From Microbacterium oleivorans (lineage in GTDB: Bacteria; Actinomycetota; Actinomycetes; Actinomycetales; Microbacteriaceae), in NCBI RefSeq assembly GCF_001644225.1, contig NZ_LSTV01000002.1, positions 17,545-81,544 of the forward strand: a DNA stretch of 64,000 nucleotides, read 5' to 3'. Shown here piece by piece: positions 34,630 to 44,337 of the stretch. The notes under the pieces are model-generated. The model worked only from the letters and a program-made list of their open reading frames with translations. It ran no database searches and was not told the DNA's origin. Both the position numbers and the translations under genes were made by a program. Every line of letters starts with the position of its first letter. Position 1 is the first letter of the stretch.

Positions 34630-37600
34630 TGCCCTCGCGGGACCACCTCGTCCTGGAACGCGTCGACCGCTTCATCGGGGAGTACCTCGATGACGCGGTC
34701 GTCGCGGATCGTCGTCCCCTCCGGGTGTCGGCCTGGCAGGTCCCCGACCACGGGGATCTGCCGGGCGAACCGGTGTCGGTGGAACAGATGCGGCAGGACG
34801 CCGCCTTCGCCCCCGTCGAGCCCGGGCACCGCTGGGGCCGCGCCTGGGGCACGACGTGGTTCACCGTCGAGGGCGAGGTGCCGTCCGCATGGGCCGACCG
34901 GGACGGTCGCATCGAGCTGTCGCTCGACCTCGGCTTCTCGCAGGCCAAGCCCGGATTCCAGTGCGAGGGTCTCGTCCGCACGCCCGGCGGGACCGTGGTG
35001 AAGGGGCTCGAGCCGCGCAACCACCACGTGCCCGTGACGAGCGCCCCCGGCGAGCACGTCGCGTTCACGATCGAGGCGGCCGGGAACCCAGACCTCTCGG
35101 GCGGCGACGACTTCAAGAGCCCCCTCGCCTTCGCGCCGACGCCGCTCGGCGACCCCGCCACGGCGGGCGCCGATCCGCTCTACCGGCTCGGCCGCATGGA
35201 GCTGCGCCTCGTCGACGAGACGGTCGAACGCCTCCGCCGCGAGGTCATCGTGCTGGTCGGCCTCGCCCGCGAACTCGTCGACTCCGACCCGCGCCGGTCC
35301 CGCATCCTCGACGGCCTCGAGCGCGCGCTCTACACGATCGACCCCGACGCGCCGGCCGCGGGGGCAGCGTCCGCGCGGGGCATCCTCGCTCCCCTGCTCG
35401 CGGCGCCAGCGGCCGCATCCGCCCACCGCATCACCGCGACGGGACACGCGCACATCGACTCGGCGTGGCTGTGGCCGACCCGCGAGACGGTGCGCAAGGT
35501 CACGCGGACCTTCGCCAACGTGCTCGAGCTCATGGACGCCGACCCCGAGGCCGTCTTCGTCAGCTCGGCGGCGCAGCACTTCGAGTGGGTGCGCCGGAGC
35601 GACCCCGAACTGTTCGAGCGGGTGCGGGCGCGCGTCGCCGAGGGCCGTTTCATCCCGGTCGGCAACATGTGGGTCGAATCCGACGTGAACATGCCCTCGG
35701 GCGAATCCCTCGCCCGCCAGCTGCTGACCGGTACGCGCTTCTTCGAGGAGCACTTCGGGGCGCGCAGCGACGTCGGCTGGCTACCGGACTCGTTCGGGTT
35801 CCCCGCCGGGCTCCCGCAGCTGCTGCGCGGCGCGGGCCTGGAGTGGTTCTTCACGCAGAAGATGTGCTGGAACGACGTCGACACGATGCCGCACCACTCC
35901 TTCGTGTGGGAGGGCCTCGACGGCTCGCGGATCTTCACGCACTTCCCGCCGAACAACACCTACAGCGGCGACATGCGCCCCACCGAACTCGCGCGCAGCG
36001 TCCGCAACTTCGCCGACCACGCCGACAGCTCCCGCTCGCTCATGCCGTTCGGCTTCGGCGACGGCGGCGGCGGCCCGACTCGCGAGATGATGACCGACGC
36101 CCGGCTGCAGGCGGACCTCGAGGGCTCCCCCACGGTCGCCTTCGGCACGCCGCGCGAGTTCTTCGTCGAGGCCGCCGCCGAACCGGCGGACCCGCCGGTG
36201 TGGTCGGGCGAGATGTACCTGCAGTTCCACCGCGGCATCTACACGTCGCAGATGCGCACCAAGCGCGGCAACCGGCGCAATGAGGCCCTGCTCGTCGAGG
36301 CGGAGCACTGGAGCGCGGCGGCCGCGGTGCGGCGCGGCATCCCCTATCCGGCGGCCGAGCTCGACGAGCTCTGGCGGGAGGTGCTGCTGCTGCAGTTCCA
36401 CGACATCCTGCCCGGCAGCGCGATCGCCTGGGTGCACCGCGAGGCGGAGCGCTCGCATGCCGAGACGACCGACCGGCTCGAGCGGATCATCGCGGATGCC
36501 GTCGCCGCCCTCGTGGGCGACGGTTCGGAACGCCTGGCGCTCAACCCCGCCGCGGCCGCCTTCCGCGGGATCGCCGCGGGCGGCGCGGGCCCCGCACCGC
36601 AGCCGACGACGGCGACGGCTGAGCCCGTCGAGGGCGGCTTCCGGCTGCGCTCGGACCTGATCGACGTCCTGATCGGCCCCGACGGCACCCTGCGGAGCGT
36701 CGTCGAGCTCGCCACCGGGCGCGACCTCATCCCGGCCGGCCACCGCGGCGGCCTGCTGCAGCTCCACGTCGACGCCCCGTCGAAGTGGGACGCGTGGGAA
36801 CTCGACGCCTCGTACCGCCTGTCGACCACCGACGTCGACGGCGGCACCGCCGAGTTGGTCGACGGTGTCGTCCACGTCGTGCACCCTCTGCCGAACGGCA
36901 CCGCCGAGCAGTGGATCGACCTCCACCCCGAGGGCGGCGCCGTCCGCATCCGGACCCGCGTCGAATGGCACGAGCGGCATCGACTGCTGAAGCTCGCGTT
37001 CCCCGTCTCGGTGCACGCGCAGGATGCCGCCTACGAGACGCAGTTCGGCCACGTGCGCCGGCCCCTGCACACCAACACGTCGTGGGACGAGGCGCGCTAC
37101 GAGGTCTGCGCGCACCGGTGGGTGCACGTGGGCGAGCCGGGCACCGGCGCCGCGATCGTGAACGACGGCATGTACGGGCACGACGCGACGCGCACCACCG
37201 ACGCGGACGGCACCGTCACGACGGTGCGCCAGTCGCTGCTGCGCGCGCCGAGGTTCCCCGACCCCGACGCCGACCAGGGCGTGCACGAGTTCACGTCCGT
37301 CTTCGCCCCCGCCGAGACCACGACGGATGCCGCCCGCTGGGGCTCGCTCGTCGGTTCGCCGCTGCGCGAGGTCACCGGCGCCGCGCCCGTCGCCCCACTC
37401 GTGACGAGCACCGTGCCCGGCATCGTCGTGTCGGCTGTCAAGCTCGCCGCCGACGGCAGCGGCGACCTCGTCGTGCGCGTCTTCGAGCAGCGCGGTGCCC
37501 GCACCGGCGGCATCCTGCGGTTCGACGTCCCCGTCGCGGCGCTCGAGGTGTGCGACCTCGTCGAGACCGTCGGGCGCGGCCGCACCGAGGCCGCGCACCT

Positions 37601-37688
37601 GGACGGCGACACCACCGTCCGCCTCGATCTGCGCGCCTTCGAGGTCGTCACCCTGCGCGCCCGCCTGCACCGACCGGAGCCGTCATGA
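34629..37688 (+). CDS. GH38 alpha-mannosidase
   Basis: A 1019-residue GH38 retaining alpha-mannosidase, typical length. An N-terminal beta domain (about 1-260) precedes the catalytic barrel: zinc-binding GHAHIDSAWLWP (His275, Asp277), nucleophile Asp387 in DVGWLPDSFGFP, MCWNDVDTMPHHSFVWEG, and the second His in QFHDILPGS (about 591-599). C-terminal beta domains follow. No signal peptide, so it degrades imported alpha-mannosides in the cytoplasm. Start overlaps the permease stop; the stop overlaps the next gene (ATGA). Confidence 0.95.
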   Translation: MPSRDHLVLERVDRFIGEYLDDAVVADRRPLRVSAWQVPDHGDLPGEPVSVEQMRQDAAFAPVEPGHRWGRAWGTTWFTVEGEVPSAWADRDGRIELSLDLGFSQAKPGFQCEGLVRTPGGTVVKGLEPRNHHVPVTSAPGEHVAFTIEAAGNPDLSGGDDFKSPLAFAPTPLGDPATAGADPLYRLGRMELRLVDETVERLRREVIVLVGLARELVDSDPRRSRILDGLERALYTIDPDAPAAGAASARGILAPLLAAPAAASAHRITATGHAHIDSAWLWPTRETVRKVTRTFANVLELMDADPEAVFVSSAAQHFEWVRRSDPELFERVRARVAEGRFIPVGNMWVESDVNMPSGESLARQLLTGTRFFEEHFGARSDVGWLPDSFGFPAGLPQLLRGAGLEWFFTQKMCWNDVDTMPHHSFVWEGLDGSRIFTHFPPNNTYSGDMRPTELARSVRNFADHADSSRSLMPFGFGDGGGGPTREMMTDARLQADLEGSPTVAFGTPREFFVEAAAEPADPPVWSGEMYLQFHRGIYTSQMRTKRGNRRNEALLVEAEHWSAAAAVRRGIPYPAAELDELWREVLLLQFHDILPGSAIAWVHREAERSHAETTDRLERIIADAVAALVGDGSERLALNPAAAAFRGIAAGGAGPAPQPTTATAEPVEGGFRLRSDLIDVLIGPDGTLRSVVELATGRDLIPAGHRGGLLQLHVDAPSKWDAWELDASYRLSTTDVDGGTAELVDGVVHVVHPLPNGTAEQWIDLHPEGGAVRIRTRVEWHERHRLLKLAFPVSVHAQDAAYETQFGHVRRPLHTNTSWDEARYEVCAHRWVHVGEPGTGAAIVNDGMYGHDATRTTDADGTVTTVRQSLLRAPRFPDPDADQGVHEFTSVFAPAETTTDAARWGSLVGSPLREVTGAAPVAPLVTSTVPGIVVSAVKLAADGSGDLVVRVFEQRGARTGGILRFDVPVAALEVCDLVETVGRGRTEAAHLDGDTTVRLDLRAFEVVTLRARLHRPEPS

Positions 37689-39388
37689 CCCCCGACCGCA
37701 TCGACACCGACCAGACCGACACCTTCATCGCGGACGTGATCGCCGCGGCGGATGCCGAGGCCGCACGGCTCCTGCAGTCGCCGGCCGACGTGTCGACGGC
37801 GCCGCTCGGCCCGCACCGCGAGTCGATGCGCCGGGCGAAGCTGCTGACGGCGGTCTTCCTCGAAGAGGGTTCGGCGTTCGCCGGTTCGCCCGCCGTCGTC
37901 GAGCTGGCCGAGACGTACGCGCGGATCCTGCACGACCTGCAGTCCCCCACGGGCCTGTTCCTCGGCGGCGACAACCTGGAGTCCCCGCCCGACACGGGCT
38001 TCACGATCAACGACCTGGGCGACATCCTCGAGCTGGCCCGGCGGTCGGGCGACACGCGCCTCGACCGCGTCGCCGAGGTGCTCGGCGGCATCGCCGACCG
38101 TGCGGCGCCGGCGCTGCTGGCGGGTGGCGTGCACACGCCCAACCACCGGTGGGAGCTCAGCGCGGCGCTCGTGCGCCTGCACCGGCACCGCCCCGACGCG
38201 CGCCTCGAGGCGCGGGCGCGCGAGTGGCTCGCGGAGGGCGTCGACATCGACGCCGACGGCCTGTACTCCGAGCGCAGCGCGAACTACGCGGTGTACGTGT
38301 CGAACCCGTCGCTGCTCGTGATCTCGGACGTCCTCGACCTGCCCGAGCTCCGCGACGTCGTCGCGCGCAACCTCGAGTCGACGCTCGGCCTCATCCATCC
38401 GGACGGCTCCGTCGAGACGGTCCACTCGCGCCGGCAGGATCAGCGCGAGCCCCGGTTCCCGCTGGCGCCGTACGCCTTGCACTACCGGCAGCTCGCCCTC
38501 GAGACGGGGCGCGGCGACCTCGCCTGGGCGGCGCGGGTCGCGGCATCCGCTGCCGTCATCGACCCGCAGACGGCGCTCGCCGACATGCTGCTGCACCCGG
38601 CGCTGCGCGAGCCGCTGCCGGCGGCGACACCGCCGGCCGACCGGGCCCGGAACGTCTGGCCGGTCTCAGGACTCGTCATCGACCGCACCCCCGATCGCGA
38701 ATTGACCGTCTTCGGCGGGTCGGACTACGCGGTCGCGCGACGCATCCGCTCGGGGCTCGCGAGCAACCCGACGTTCCTCCGGATGTTCGCGGGCGATGCC
38801 GTGCTCGAGTCGGTGCGCCTGTCGCGGCACTTCTTCGGGCTCGGGCCGTTCCGCGCCGACCGCATGACGGTGGACGAGAACCGGATCGTGCTCGAGGAGC
38901 ACCTCTCCCCCGCCTACTTCGGACCGATGGATGCCGCGCACCGCCGCCCGGGCGGCGACTACCGCGTCGTCGACGAGGGACGATTCTCGGCGGCGATGTC
39001 GTTCGACGAGCGGCCGCGCCACGAGGTGCCGCTGCGCACCCGGATCGAGCTCGTGCCGACCGAGGACGGTGTCGAACTGACGCTCGAGACGGACGGGCCG
39101 ATCTGCGCCTGGAACCTCGAGTTCGCCTTCCGCGCGGGCGGCGCGTTCGAGGGCGTCACGGCCGCCGCCGACGGCACCGCCGTCCTCACGTCGGGGTCGG
39201 CCCGCTACCGCGTGGGCGCCGATGCGATCGCGGTCGGACCGGGCACCGGTTCAACCGCCGCGGCCGGGTACCTGCCCGGGGAGGACTACGACTACCTGGG
39301 CGGCACCGATGCGCTCGGCGGTCCGCGCCTCTACGTGACGGGCACGACGCCCGGCCGCGCGACGGTCACCCTCCGCCGCGTGCGCTGA
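37685..39388 (+). CDS. Unclassified large enzyme-like protein, alpha/alpha-barrel plus beta-sandwich
   Basis: A 567-residue cytoplasmic protein I do not recognise. Residues about 10-310 are helix-rich and repetitive (ESMRRAKLLTAVFLEEGSAF, GDILELARRSGDTRLDRVAEVL, HTPNHRWELSAALVRLHRHR), consistent with an alpha/alpha toroid; residues about 320-567 are beta-strand-rich. This two-part layout is that of heparinase II/III-like lyases and some glycosidases. Conserved-looking polar patches are HTPNHRWE, SERSANYAVYVSNPS and VHSRRQDQ. It is coupled to the alpha-mannosidase by ATGA, so it probably acts on the same glycan. Confidence 0.72.
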   Translation: MTPDRIDTDQTDTFIADVIAAADAEAARLLQSPADVSTAPLGPHRESMRRAKLLTAVFLEEGSAFAGSPAVVELAETYARILHDLQSPTGLFLGGDNLESPPDTGFTINDLGDILELARRSGDTRLDRVAEVLGGIADRAAPALLAGGVHTPNHRWELSAALVRLHRHRPDARLEARAREWLAEGVDIDADGLYSERSANYAVYVSNPSLLVISDVLDLPELRDVVARNLESTLGLIHPDGSVETVHSRRQDQREPRFPLAPYALHYRQLALETGRGDLAWAARVAASAAVIDPQTALADMLLHPALREPLPAATPPADRARNVWPVSGLVIDRTPDRELTVFGGSDYAVARRIRSGLASNPTFLRMFAGDAVLESVRLSRHFFGLGPFRADRMTVDENRIVLEEHLSPAYFGPMDAAHRRPGGDYRVVDEGRFSAAMSFDERPRHEVPLRTRIELVPTEDGVELTLETDGPICAWNLEFAFRAGGAFEGVTAAADGTAVLTSGSARYRVGADAIAVGPGTGSTAAAGYLPGEDYDYLGGTDALGGPRLYVTGTTPGRATVTLRRVR

Positions 39389-39389
39389 C

Positions 39390-40046
39390 TCAGCGGCGGC
39401 GGTGCGGGACCGCGACGACGGCGAGCACGGCGCAGCCGAGCGCGGCGGGGAGCAGCGGCGGCAGCATCCACGTCAGGATCACGACGAGCGCGACGGCCGC
39501 GACGTAGAAGGCCAGCGCGTGGACGTCGCCGCGGGTGATCGCCGGAACGTCACGCACCGCCTGACGCCATCCCGTCGATGGCTCCCATGCGCCCGCCGCG
39601 ACGAGCAGCGCGACGGCGAGCGCGGCGAGACCCGTCCACCCGACCGCCTCGATCACGACGCCGCCCGGCAGCATCCCGGTGCGGGCGAGCAGGATGTCTA
39701 CGCCCAGCACCGCCGCGATGACGAGCGCGACGAGCCCGACGACGGCGCCGCCTACCAGCCCCGCGCGGACGTCGCGCCAGAACAGTCCGAGCCGCGAGTC
39801 CTCGGCGGCGACGTACCGTCCGAGATGACGGATGCCGGCGGCCAGCGCCACCGGCAGTGTCACGACCAGCGCGCCGACGACCAGGACGAGGAGCCCGATG
39901 AGCAGGACCTCGCCGAACAGCGCGAACTTCGCTGCGGCGCCCGGGAACCTCGCCGGCGGACGCTCCTCGAGCACGGGACCGCTTCCCGACCGATCGGCGC
40001 GCACGGCGGCGCGCTCGGCGCGTCGGTCGGCACGGGTCCCGGACAC
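39390..40046 (-). CDS. DUF624 (YesL-like) membrane protein
   Basis: A 218-residue protein with a basic tail, then about five membrane segments (starting GEVLLIGLLVLVVGALVVTL), and the polar block IRHLGRYVAAEDSRLGLFWRDVRAG that is typical of DUF624 proteins encoded beside pectin-oligosaccharide importers, such as B. subtilis YesL. Its role is unknown; an accessory to the ABC permease is often supposed. GTG 40046 comes right after the permease stop (40049); upstream open frame is antisense to other genes. Converges with the gene ending at 39388. Confidence 0.75.
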   Translation of the reverse strand: MSGTRADRRAERAAVRADRSGSGPVLEERPPARFPGAAAKFALFGEVLLIGLLVLVVGALVVTLPVALAAGIRHLGRYVAAEDSRLGLFWRDVRAGLVGGAVVGLVALVIAAVLGVDILLARTGMLPGGVVIEAVGWTGLAALAVALLVAAGAWEPSTGWRQAVRDVPAITRGDVHALAFYVAAVALVVILTWMLPPLLPAALGCAVLAVVAVPHRRR

Positions 40047-40048
40047 GA

Positions 40049-40981
40049 TCAGCCCTTGAGGCCCTGGGTCGCGACGCCGTCGACGAGGAACCGCTGGAAC
40101 ACCAGGAAGAAGAGCAGCACCGGGACGAGCGCGAGGAACGAAGCCGTGACCGTCGCGCCGAAATCGCTCGTCGAGGACTGGTCGTTGTAGAGGCGCAGCG
40201 CGATCGGGAGCGGGTAGTTCTCGGGGCTCGTGAGGTACAGGAGCGGACCCAGGAAGTCGTTCCACGACCAGATGAACGCGAAGATCGCGCACGTGATCAG
40301 CGCCGGCTTCACGAGCGGCAGGATGATCGCCCAGAAGATGCGGACGTGGCCGGCGCCGTCGATACGCGCCGCCTCGTCCATGTCGCGCGGCATCTGCCGC
40401 ATGAACTGGACGAGCAGGAACACGAAGAACGCCTCGGTGGCGAGGAACTTCGGCAGGATCAGCGGCCAGAACGTGTCGACGAGGCCCAGGTTGTTGAACA
40501 GGATGTACTGCGGGATGATCACGACGTGGAACGGCAGCAGCAGCGTGCCGATCATCGCCGCGAACAGGATGCCGAGTCCCTTGAACTGGATGCGGGCGAA
40601 CGCGTAGGCGGCCAGGGCGCTCGAAAGCACGGTGCCGACGACTGCCGAGACGGCGAGGACGAGCGAGTTCCAGAAGAACTGACTCAACGGCACCCCGGCG
40701 ATCCCCTCGAAGACCTTCGCGTAGTTGTCGAGCGACGGTGAGTTCGGGATCAGTCCGGAGTTCTGCCCGAACTCGGAGTTCGGCTTGAGCGTCGAGACCG
40801 CGAGCCAGACGAGCGGGTAGAGCACGAGGGCGGTCAGCGCGATGAGGACGACCAGCCAGATGACGGTCTGCCAGGTCTTGCGCTTCACGCGGCGTCGCGG
40901 CGGGTTCGCGATGACCTGCTGCGCGGCGAAGACCGGGGTGGATGCCGCGCCCGAGGTCGTGGTGACGTTGGAGGTGCTCAT
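40049..40981 (-). CDS. Sugar ABC importer permease, UgpE type
   Basis: A 310-residue permease: long polar tail, six membrane segments, LPFHVVIIPQYILFNNLGLVDTFWPLILP and EAA loop EAARIDGAGHVRIFWAIILP. The ATG overlaps the stop of its partner (ATGA). It is strikingly similar to the permease at 57029 over the central region, so the two transport systems are paralogous. Likely imports a pectic oligosaccharide. Confidence 0.9.
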   Translation of the reverse strand: MSTSNVTTTSGAASTPVFAAQQVIANPPRRRVKRKTWQTVIWLVVLIALTALVLYPLVWLAVSTLKPNSEFGQNSGLIPNSPSLDNYAKVFEGIAGVPLSQFFWNSLVLAVSAVVGTVLSSALAAYAFARIQFKGLGILFAAMIGTLLLPFHVVIIPQYILFNNLGLVDTFWPLILPKFLATEAFFVFLLVQFMRQMPRDMDEAARIDGAGHVRIFWAIILPLVKPALITCAIFAFIWSWNDFLGPLLYLTSPENYPLPIALRLYNDQSSTSDFGATVTASFLALVPVLLFFLVFQRFLVDGVATQGLKG

Positions 40982-41970
40982 CGGTTGTCTCCGGCGTAGT
41001 GCACCCAGGAGCGCTGGGTGCGGAAGAGGATGAAGGCGATGATCGCGACGACGACCAGGAGGACCCAGGCGATCGCGGCGGCGTACCCCATCTGGCCGTC
41101 GGCGAAGCCGCGCTTGTAGAGGTACAGCGTGATGAAGTTCGTCATGCCCGCGGGGCCACCCGAGCCGTTGGAGATGATGTACGCCGACGCGAACACCTGG
41201 AACGCGCCGATGAGCCCGAGCAGCAGGTTGAAGAAGATGACCGGCGACAGCATCGGCAGCGTGACCGCGCGGAACCGGTGCCAAGGCCCGGCGCCGTCCA
41301 TCTCGGCGGCCTCGTAGAGCTCCTTGGGCACCTGCTTGAGGCCGGCGAGGAAGATGACCATCGTCGCGCCGAACTGCCAGATGGAGAGGATGATCATCGC
41401 GGGCAGGACGAGGCCGGGGTTGCCGATCCAGCCGCCGAGGTCGATGCCGAGGAACGACAGCGACGAGTCGACCGGACCGTCGGACCCGAACATCGCACGC
41501 CAGACGATGGCGACCGACACGGATCCGCCGATGAGGGACGGGGCGTAGAAAGCGGAGCGGAAGAAGCCGGAACCCTTGTCGCGGAAGTTCAGCAGCATCG
41601 CCACGAGGAGCGCGGCGATGAGGGTGATCGGGGTGCCCACGAGGACGTAGATCAGGGTGATCTGCGCCGACTGGATGAACTGCGGGTCGTTCGTGAAGAG
41701 TCGGACGTAGTTGTCGATGCCGATCCAGCGCGGCGGCTGGAAGATGTTGTACCGCGTGAACGACAGGTAGAGCGAGTACGCCATCGGGAGGATCGTCAGC
41801 CCGAAGAAGCCGATGAGCCACGGGACGAGGAACCCGTAGCCGGCGAGGGTCTCACGCCGGGCGCGGGCACGCTGGGTGGGACGGCTGAGGTTCTCGGGGC
41901 GGCGGCTGTTCGCGAGGGCGCGACGTCGCTTGTCTCCGGTGACGATGACCCTCGTCGCGGTGGTGCTCAC
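40978..41970 (-). CDS. Sugar ABC importer permease, UgpA type
   Basis: A 330-residue permease with basic N-terminus, six membrane segments and EAA loop EAAEMDGAGPWHRFRAVTLP. NGSGGPAGMTNFITLYLYKRGF matches the segment before the last helix in rhamnogalacturonide-type importers. GTG start at 41970 has GGAGC six bases upstream. It follows a strong hairpin 3' of the binding-protein gene. Paralogue of 57936. Confidence 0.9.
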   Translation of the reverse strand: MSTTATRVIVTGDKRRRALANSRRPENLSRPTQRARARRETLAGYGFLVPWLIGFFGLTILPMAYSLYLSFTRYNIFQPPRWIGIDNYVRLFTNDPQFIQSAQITLIYVLVGTPITLIAALLVAMLLNFRDKGSGFFRSAFYAPSLIGGSVSVAIVWRAMFGSDGPVDSSLSFLGIDLGGWIGNPGLVLPAMIILSIWQFGATMVIFLAGLKQVPKELYEAAEMDGAGPWHRFRAVTLPMLSPVIFFNLLLGLIGAFQVFASAYIISNGSGGPAGMTNFITLYLYKRGFADGQMGYAAAIAWVLLVVVAIIAFILFRTQRSWVHYAGDNR

Positions 41971-42003
41971 GGGCTGCTCCAGGTGTCGGGACGGTCGGAC
42001 GGC

Positions 42004-42035
42004 GTGGGTCCGGGTGCGGCAGCACCCGGACCCAC
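42004..42035 (-). terminator. Strong hairpin between binding-protein and permease genes
   Basis: GTGGGTCCGGGTGC (42004-42017) and GCACCCGGACCCAC (42022-42035) form a perfect 14-bp stem with a 4-base loop. It begins 6 bp after the stop of the binding-protein gene and lacks a T-run, so partial termination or 3'-end protection of the upstream message is likelier than full termination. Confidence 0.75.
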
Positions 42036-42041
42036 CGTCGG

Positions 42042-43331
42042 TCACTGGTTGAGGACGACGTCCATCTCGGTGAAGAACTGGGAGACGGCCTCGTCGACGG
42101 TCATGGTGCCGAAGTTCAGCTCCACTCCGAGCTGGCGGAACTTCTCCTCGAGGGTGCCATAGCCGACGATCGGGACGGGAGGAGCGTCGCCGAGGCGGTC
42201 GGCGATGGATGCCTCGTAGTCCTTGACCTGCTGGCTCAGCGGGTCGAGCTCCGCGGCGGCCAGGGCCGTCTCGGAGGCGGGCAGGCCGCGATTCGTCCCG
42301 AAGATCTCGCCGGACTCCGGGGAGTTGACGAGGAAGTTCACGAGAGTGGCGGCGGCCTCCGGCTCGTCGGTGTTGGCGGCGATGGAGTGCAGCATCGAGG
42401 GCTTGAGGTACAGGTCCTTCGCCCCTTCCTCCGTCACGGGCGGGGCGACGAGCCCGAGCTCGGTGTACCCCTCGCCCAGGTTGCCGAGGTATCCGGCGCC
42501 GAAGTTGTCCCACGTGAGCTCGCTGGCGGTCTGCGCGGTGTCGAAGCCACCGAGCGGCGCCGCCTCTTCGACGGTCTGCTGCGGGATGCCGATGCCGTCA
42601 CGGATGGACTGGCCCTCTTCCCAGAATGCCTTCAGACGCGCCTCGTCGAAGCCGGGCTCGCCGTCCTCCGTGAAGAGGTTGCCGCCTTCGGCGCGCAGCT
42701 GGAGCTCGAAGTTTTGGATGCGGCCGGTGTAGTCGCCGCCTCCCCAGTACTCGCCGCCGCCCGCGTCCGTGATGTCCTTCATCCACGCCGTGTAGTCCTC
42801 CCAGGACCCGCCGGCGAACTCGTCGACCCCGGCCTTCTCGAGCAGGACGGGGTTCGTGAACAGGCCCCACGCATTCGTGGAGGTCGCGATGCCGTAGGTG
42901 GTGTCGTTCACAACGCCGATGTCGAGGATGTTCTGCGGCAGCGGGTCGGTCTCGATGATGCCGCCGAGGTACGGGTCGAGGTCGAGCAGGAGCCCGTTCT
43001 CGGAGTACTGACGCAGGTACGAGTAGTCGAACTGCATGACGTCGGGCAGGTTCTTACCCGCAGCCTCGGTCTGGCGCTTCTCCCAGAACTCGGGGAAGGC
43101 GAGGAAGCTCGAGTTGACGGTGATGTTCGGGTACTTCTCGTTGAACGCGTCGATCGCCTTGTTGTAGAGGTCGGCGCGGACGTCGTTACCCCAGAAGGCG
43201 AGGTCGATCGTGACCTTCTCGTCGGGGTCGTAGGTGCCGGCCGGCTCCGGGGAACCGGCGCATCCGGCGAGGGCGATGGCCGAGCCCGTCGCGAGGGCGA
43301 CGGCGGCGAGCGCGCGTTTGCTGATGAACAT
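42042..43331 (-). CDS. Sugar ABC importer substrate-binding lipoprotein
   Basis: A 429-residue solute-binding protein with signal peptide and lipobox IALAGC (Cys24), then VTIDLAFWGNDVRADLYNKAIDAF. The long Gly/Tyr region EYWGGGDYTGRIQNFELQLR and the end SQFFTEMDVVLNQ fit the UgpB/YesO-like group. ATG 43331 has GAGAGAGGAC upstream. First gene of the leftward operon (binding protein, two permeases, DUF624), driven by the promoter/operator at 43423-43469. Confidence 0.9.
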   Translation of the reverse strand: MFISKRALAAVALATGSAIALAGCAGSPEPAGTYDPDEKVTIDLAFWGNDVRADLYNKAIDAFNEKYPNITVNSSFLAFPEFWEKRQTEAAGKNLPDVMQFDYSYLRQYSENGLLLDLDPYLGGIIETDPLPQNILDIGVVNDTTYGIATSTNAWGLFTNPVLLEKAGVDEFAGGSWEDYTAWMKDITDAGGGEYWGGGDYTGRIQNFELQLRAEGGNLFTEDGEPGFDEARLKAFWEEGQSIRDGIGIPQQTVEEAAPLGGFDTAQTASELTWDNFGAGYLGNLGEGYTELGLVAPPVTEEGAKDLYLKPSMLHSIAANTDEPEAAATLVNFLVNSPESGEIFGTNRGLPASETALAAAELDPLSQQVKDYEASIADRLGDAPPVPIVGYGTLEEKFRQLGVELNFGTMTVDEAVSQFFTEMDVVLNQ

Positions 43332-43422
43332 CTTTGTCCTCTCTCGAACGTCCGTGTTGCGAGTGCTGGTGGACGTCATGGTCCGTGATCGCGCGCTCCT
43401 GGTGCATCGGACCGGGTCCGCG

Positions 43423-43469
43423 GGAAAGCGCTTGCCTTGCACCTTAGCGGGAATTGAAACGTTTTTCAA
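43423..43469 (-). promoter_or_regulatory. Promoter and LacI operator for the leftward importer operon
   Basis: Minus-strand TTGAAA (43464-43469) and TAAGGT (43441-43446) are 17 bp apart: a good -35/-10 pair. GGAAAGCGCTTGCC (43423-43436), an AAGCGCTT palindrome, follows after 4 bp. A second palindrome, TTGAAACGTTTTTCAA (43454-43469), covers the -35 and may be another operator. Confidence 0.72.
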
Positions 43470-43520
43470 GGGATGTCTGTGACCGGTCCCAGTGTACCTT
43501 GCGGGCCGCAGCGAGCACTA

Positions 43521-43567
43521 TTGACACGTTTCATCGCCGCAGCTACGCTCCCCGGAAAGCGCCTTCC
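43521..43567 (+). promoter_or_regulatory. Promoter and operator for the YesL-like/LplA-like operon
   Basis: TTGACA (43521-43526) and TACGCT (43544-43549) are 17 bp apart. GGAAAGCGCCTTCC (43554-43567), a degenerate AAGCGCTT site, follows after 4 bp, mirroring the arrangement on the other strand at 43423-43469. Together these account for the 279-bp divergent gap. Confidence 0.72.
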
Positions 43568-43610
43568 ACTCGCGAGTGGTGTGCGCGACGGACGAGGAGG
43601 TCGATGAACG

Positions 43611-44276
43611 ATGAGCGCGCAGTCGGGCGGTATGGGGTGGGCCCTGCGCATTCACGCCGCCTGCGATTGGGTGCTCTGGGCGCTCCGACTGAACCTGCTC
43701 TGGATCGTCTTCACGCTCGCCGGCGGTGTCCTCCTCGGGGCCGCCCCGGCGGCGGTCGCCTCCGCTCATGTCACCCGTCGTCGCCTGCGCGGCGAGCTCT
43801 TCCCCGTCTGGGGGGAGTTCGCCCGCACCTGGCGGCAGGAGTTCGTCCCCGCCAATCTCGTCGTCGGCCCGGCACTGGTGGTCTCGACGCTCCTCGCGAT
43901 CCGCGCGACCTCGCTCGTCGTCAGCGGAGCGAGCGACCTCGCGTCGTTCGTCGTCATCGCGGCGGGCTGCTTCGCTGTCACCCTCACCGCGGTCCTCGTC
44001 CCGCTCTACGTGCACTACGACCTGGCCCCGCTCCGCTACCTGCTGACGGCATCGCGCTGGCTGCTGCGCAACCTCGCCCACGGTCTCATCCTGCTGGCAG
44101 TGGCCGTCCTCATCTGGGCTGTCAGCGCCGCCCTCCCCGGCCTCCTCCCGTTCGTCTCCGTCGGCGCCTGGCTGTCGGCGAGCACCGCTTTGTGCCTGGC
44201 CTTCTTCGCAGCGAACGACGAGGCGCTCGCTGAGCAGGGCGAGCGCGCCCCCGTCGCCGCGGGAACGGCCGCCTGA
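43611..44276 (+). CDS. DUF624 (YesL-like) membrane protein
   Basis: A 221-residue protein with about five membrane segments. The N-terminal block ALRIHAACDWVLWALRLNLLWIVFTLAGG is the DUF624 hallmark (short amphipathic start, then NLLW). In B. subtilis, yesL precedes the rhamnogalacturonide importer genes, and the same order (YesL-like, binding protein, two permeases) is seen here. Start ATG 43611 has GAGGAGG ten bases upstream. Function unproven. Confidence 0.85.
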   Translation: MSAQSGGMGWALRIHAACDWVLWALRLNLLWIVFTLAGGVLLGAAPAAVASAHVTRRRLRGELFPVWGEFARTWRQEFVPANLVVGPALVVSTLLAIRATSLVVSGASDLASFVVIAAGCFAVTLTAVLVPLYVHYDLAPLRYLLTASRWLLRNLAHGLILLAVAVLIWAVSAALPGLLPFVSVGAWLSASTALCLAFFAANDEALAEQGERAPVAAGTAA

Positions 44277-44337
44277 CGCGGCATCCCACTTTCCCTCTTC
44301 ACGACCGATCGACCCCACACCGAACGAAGGAGTTCCC

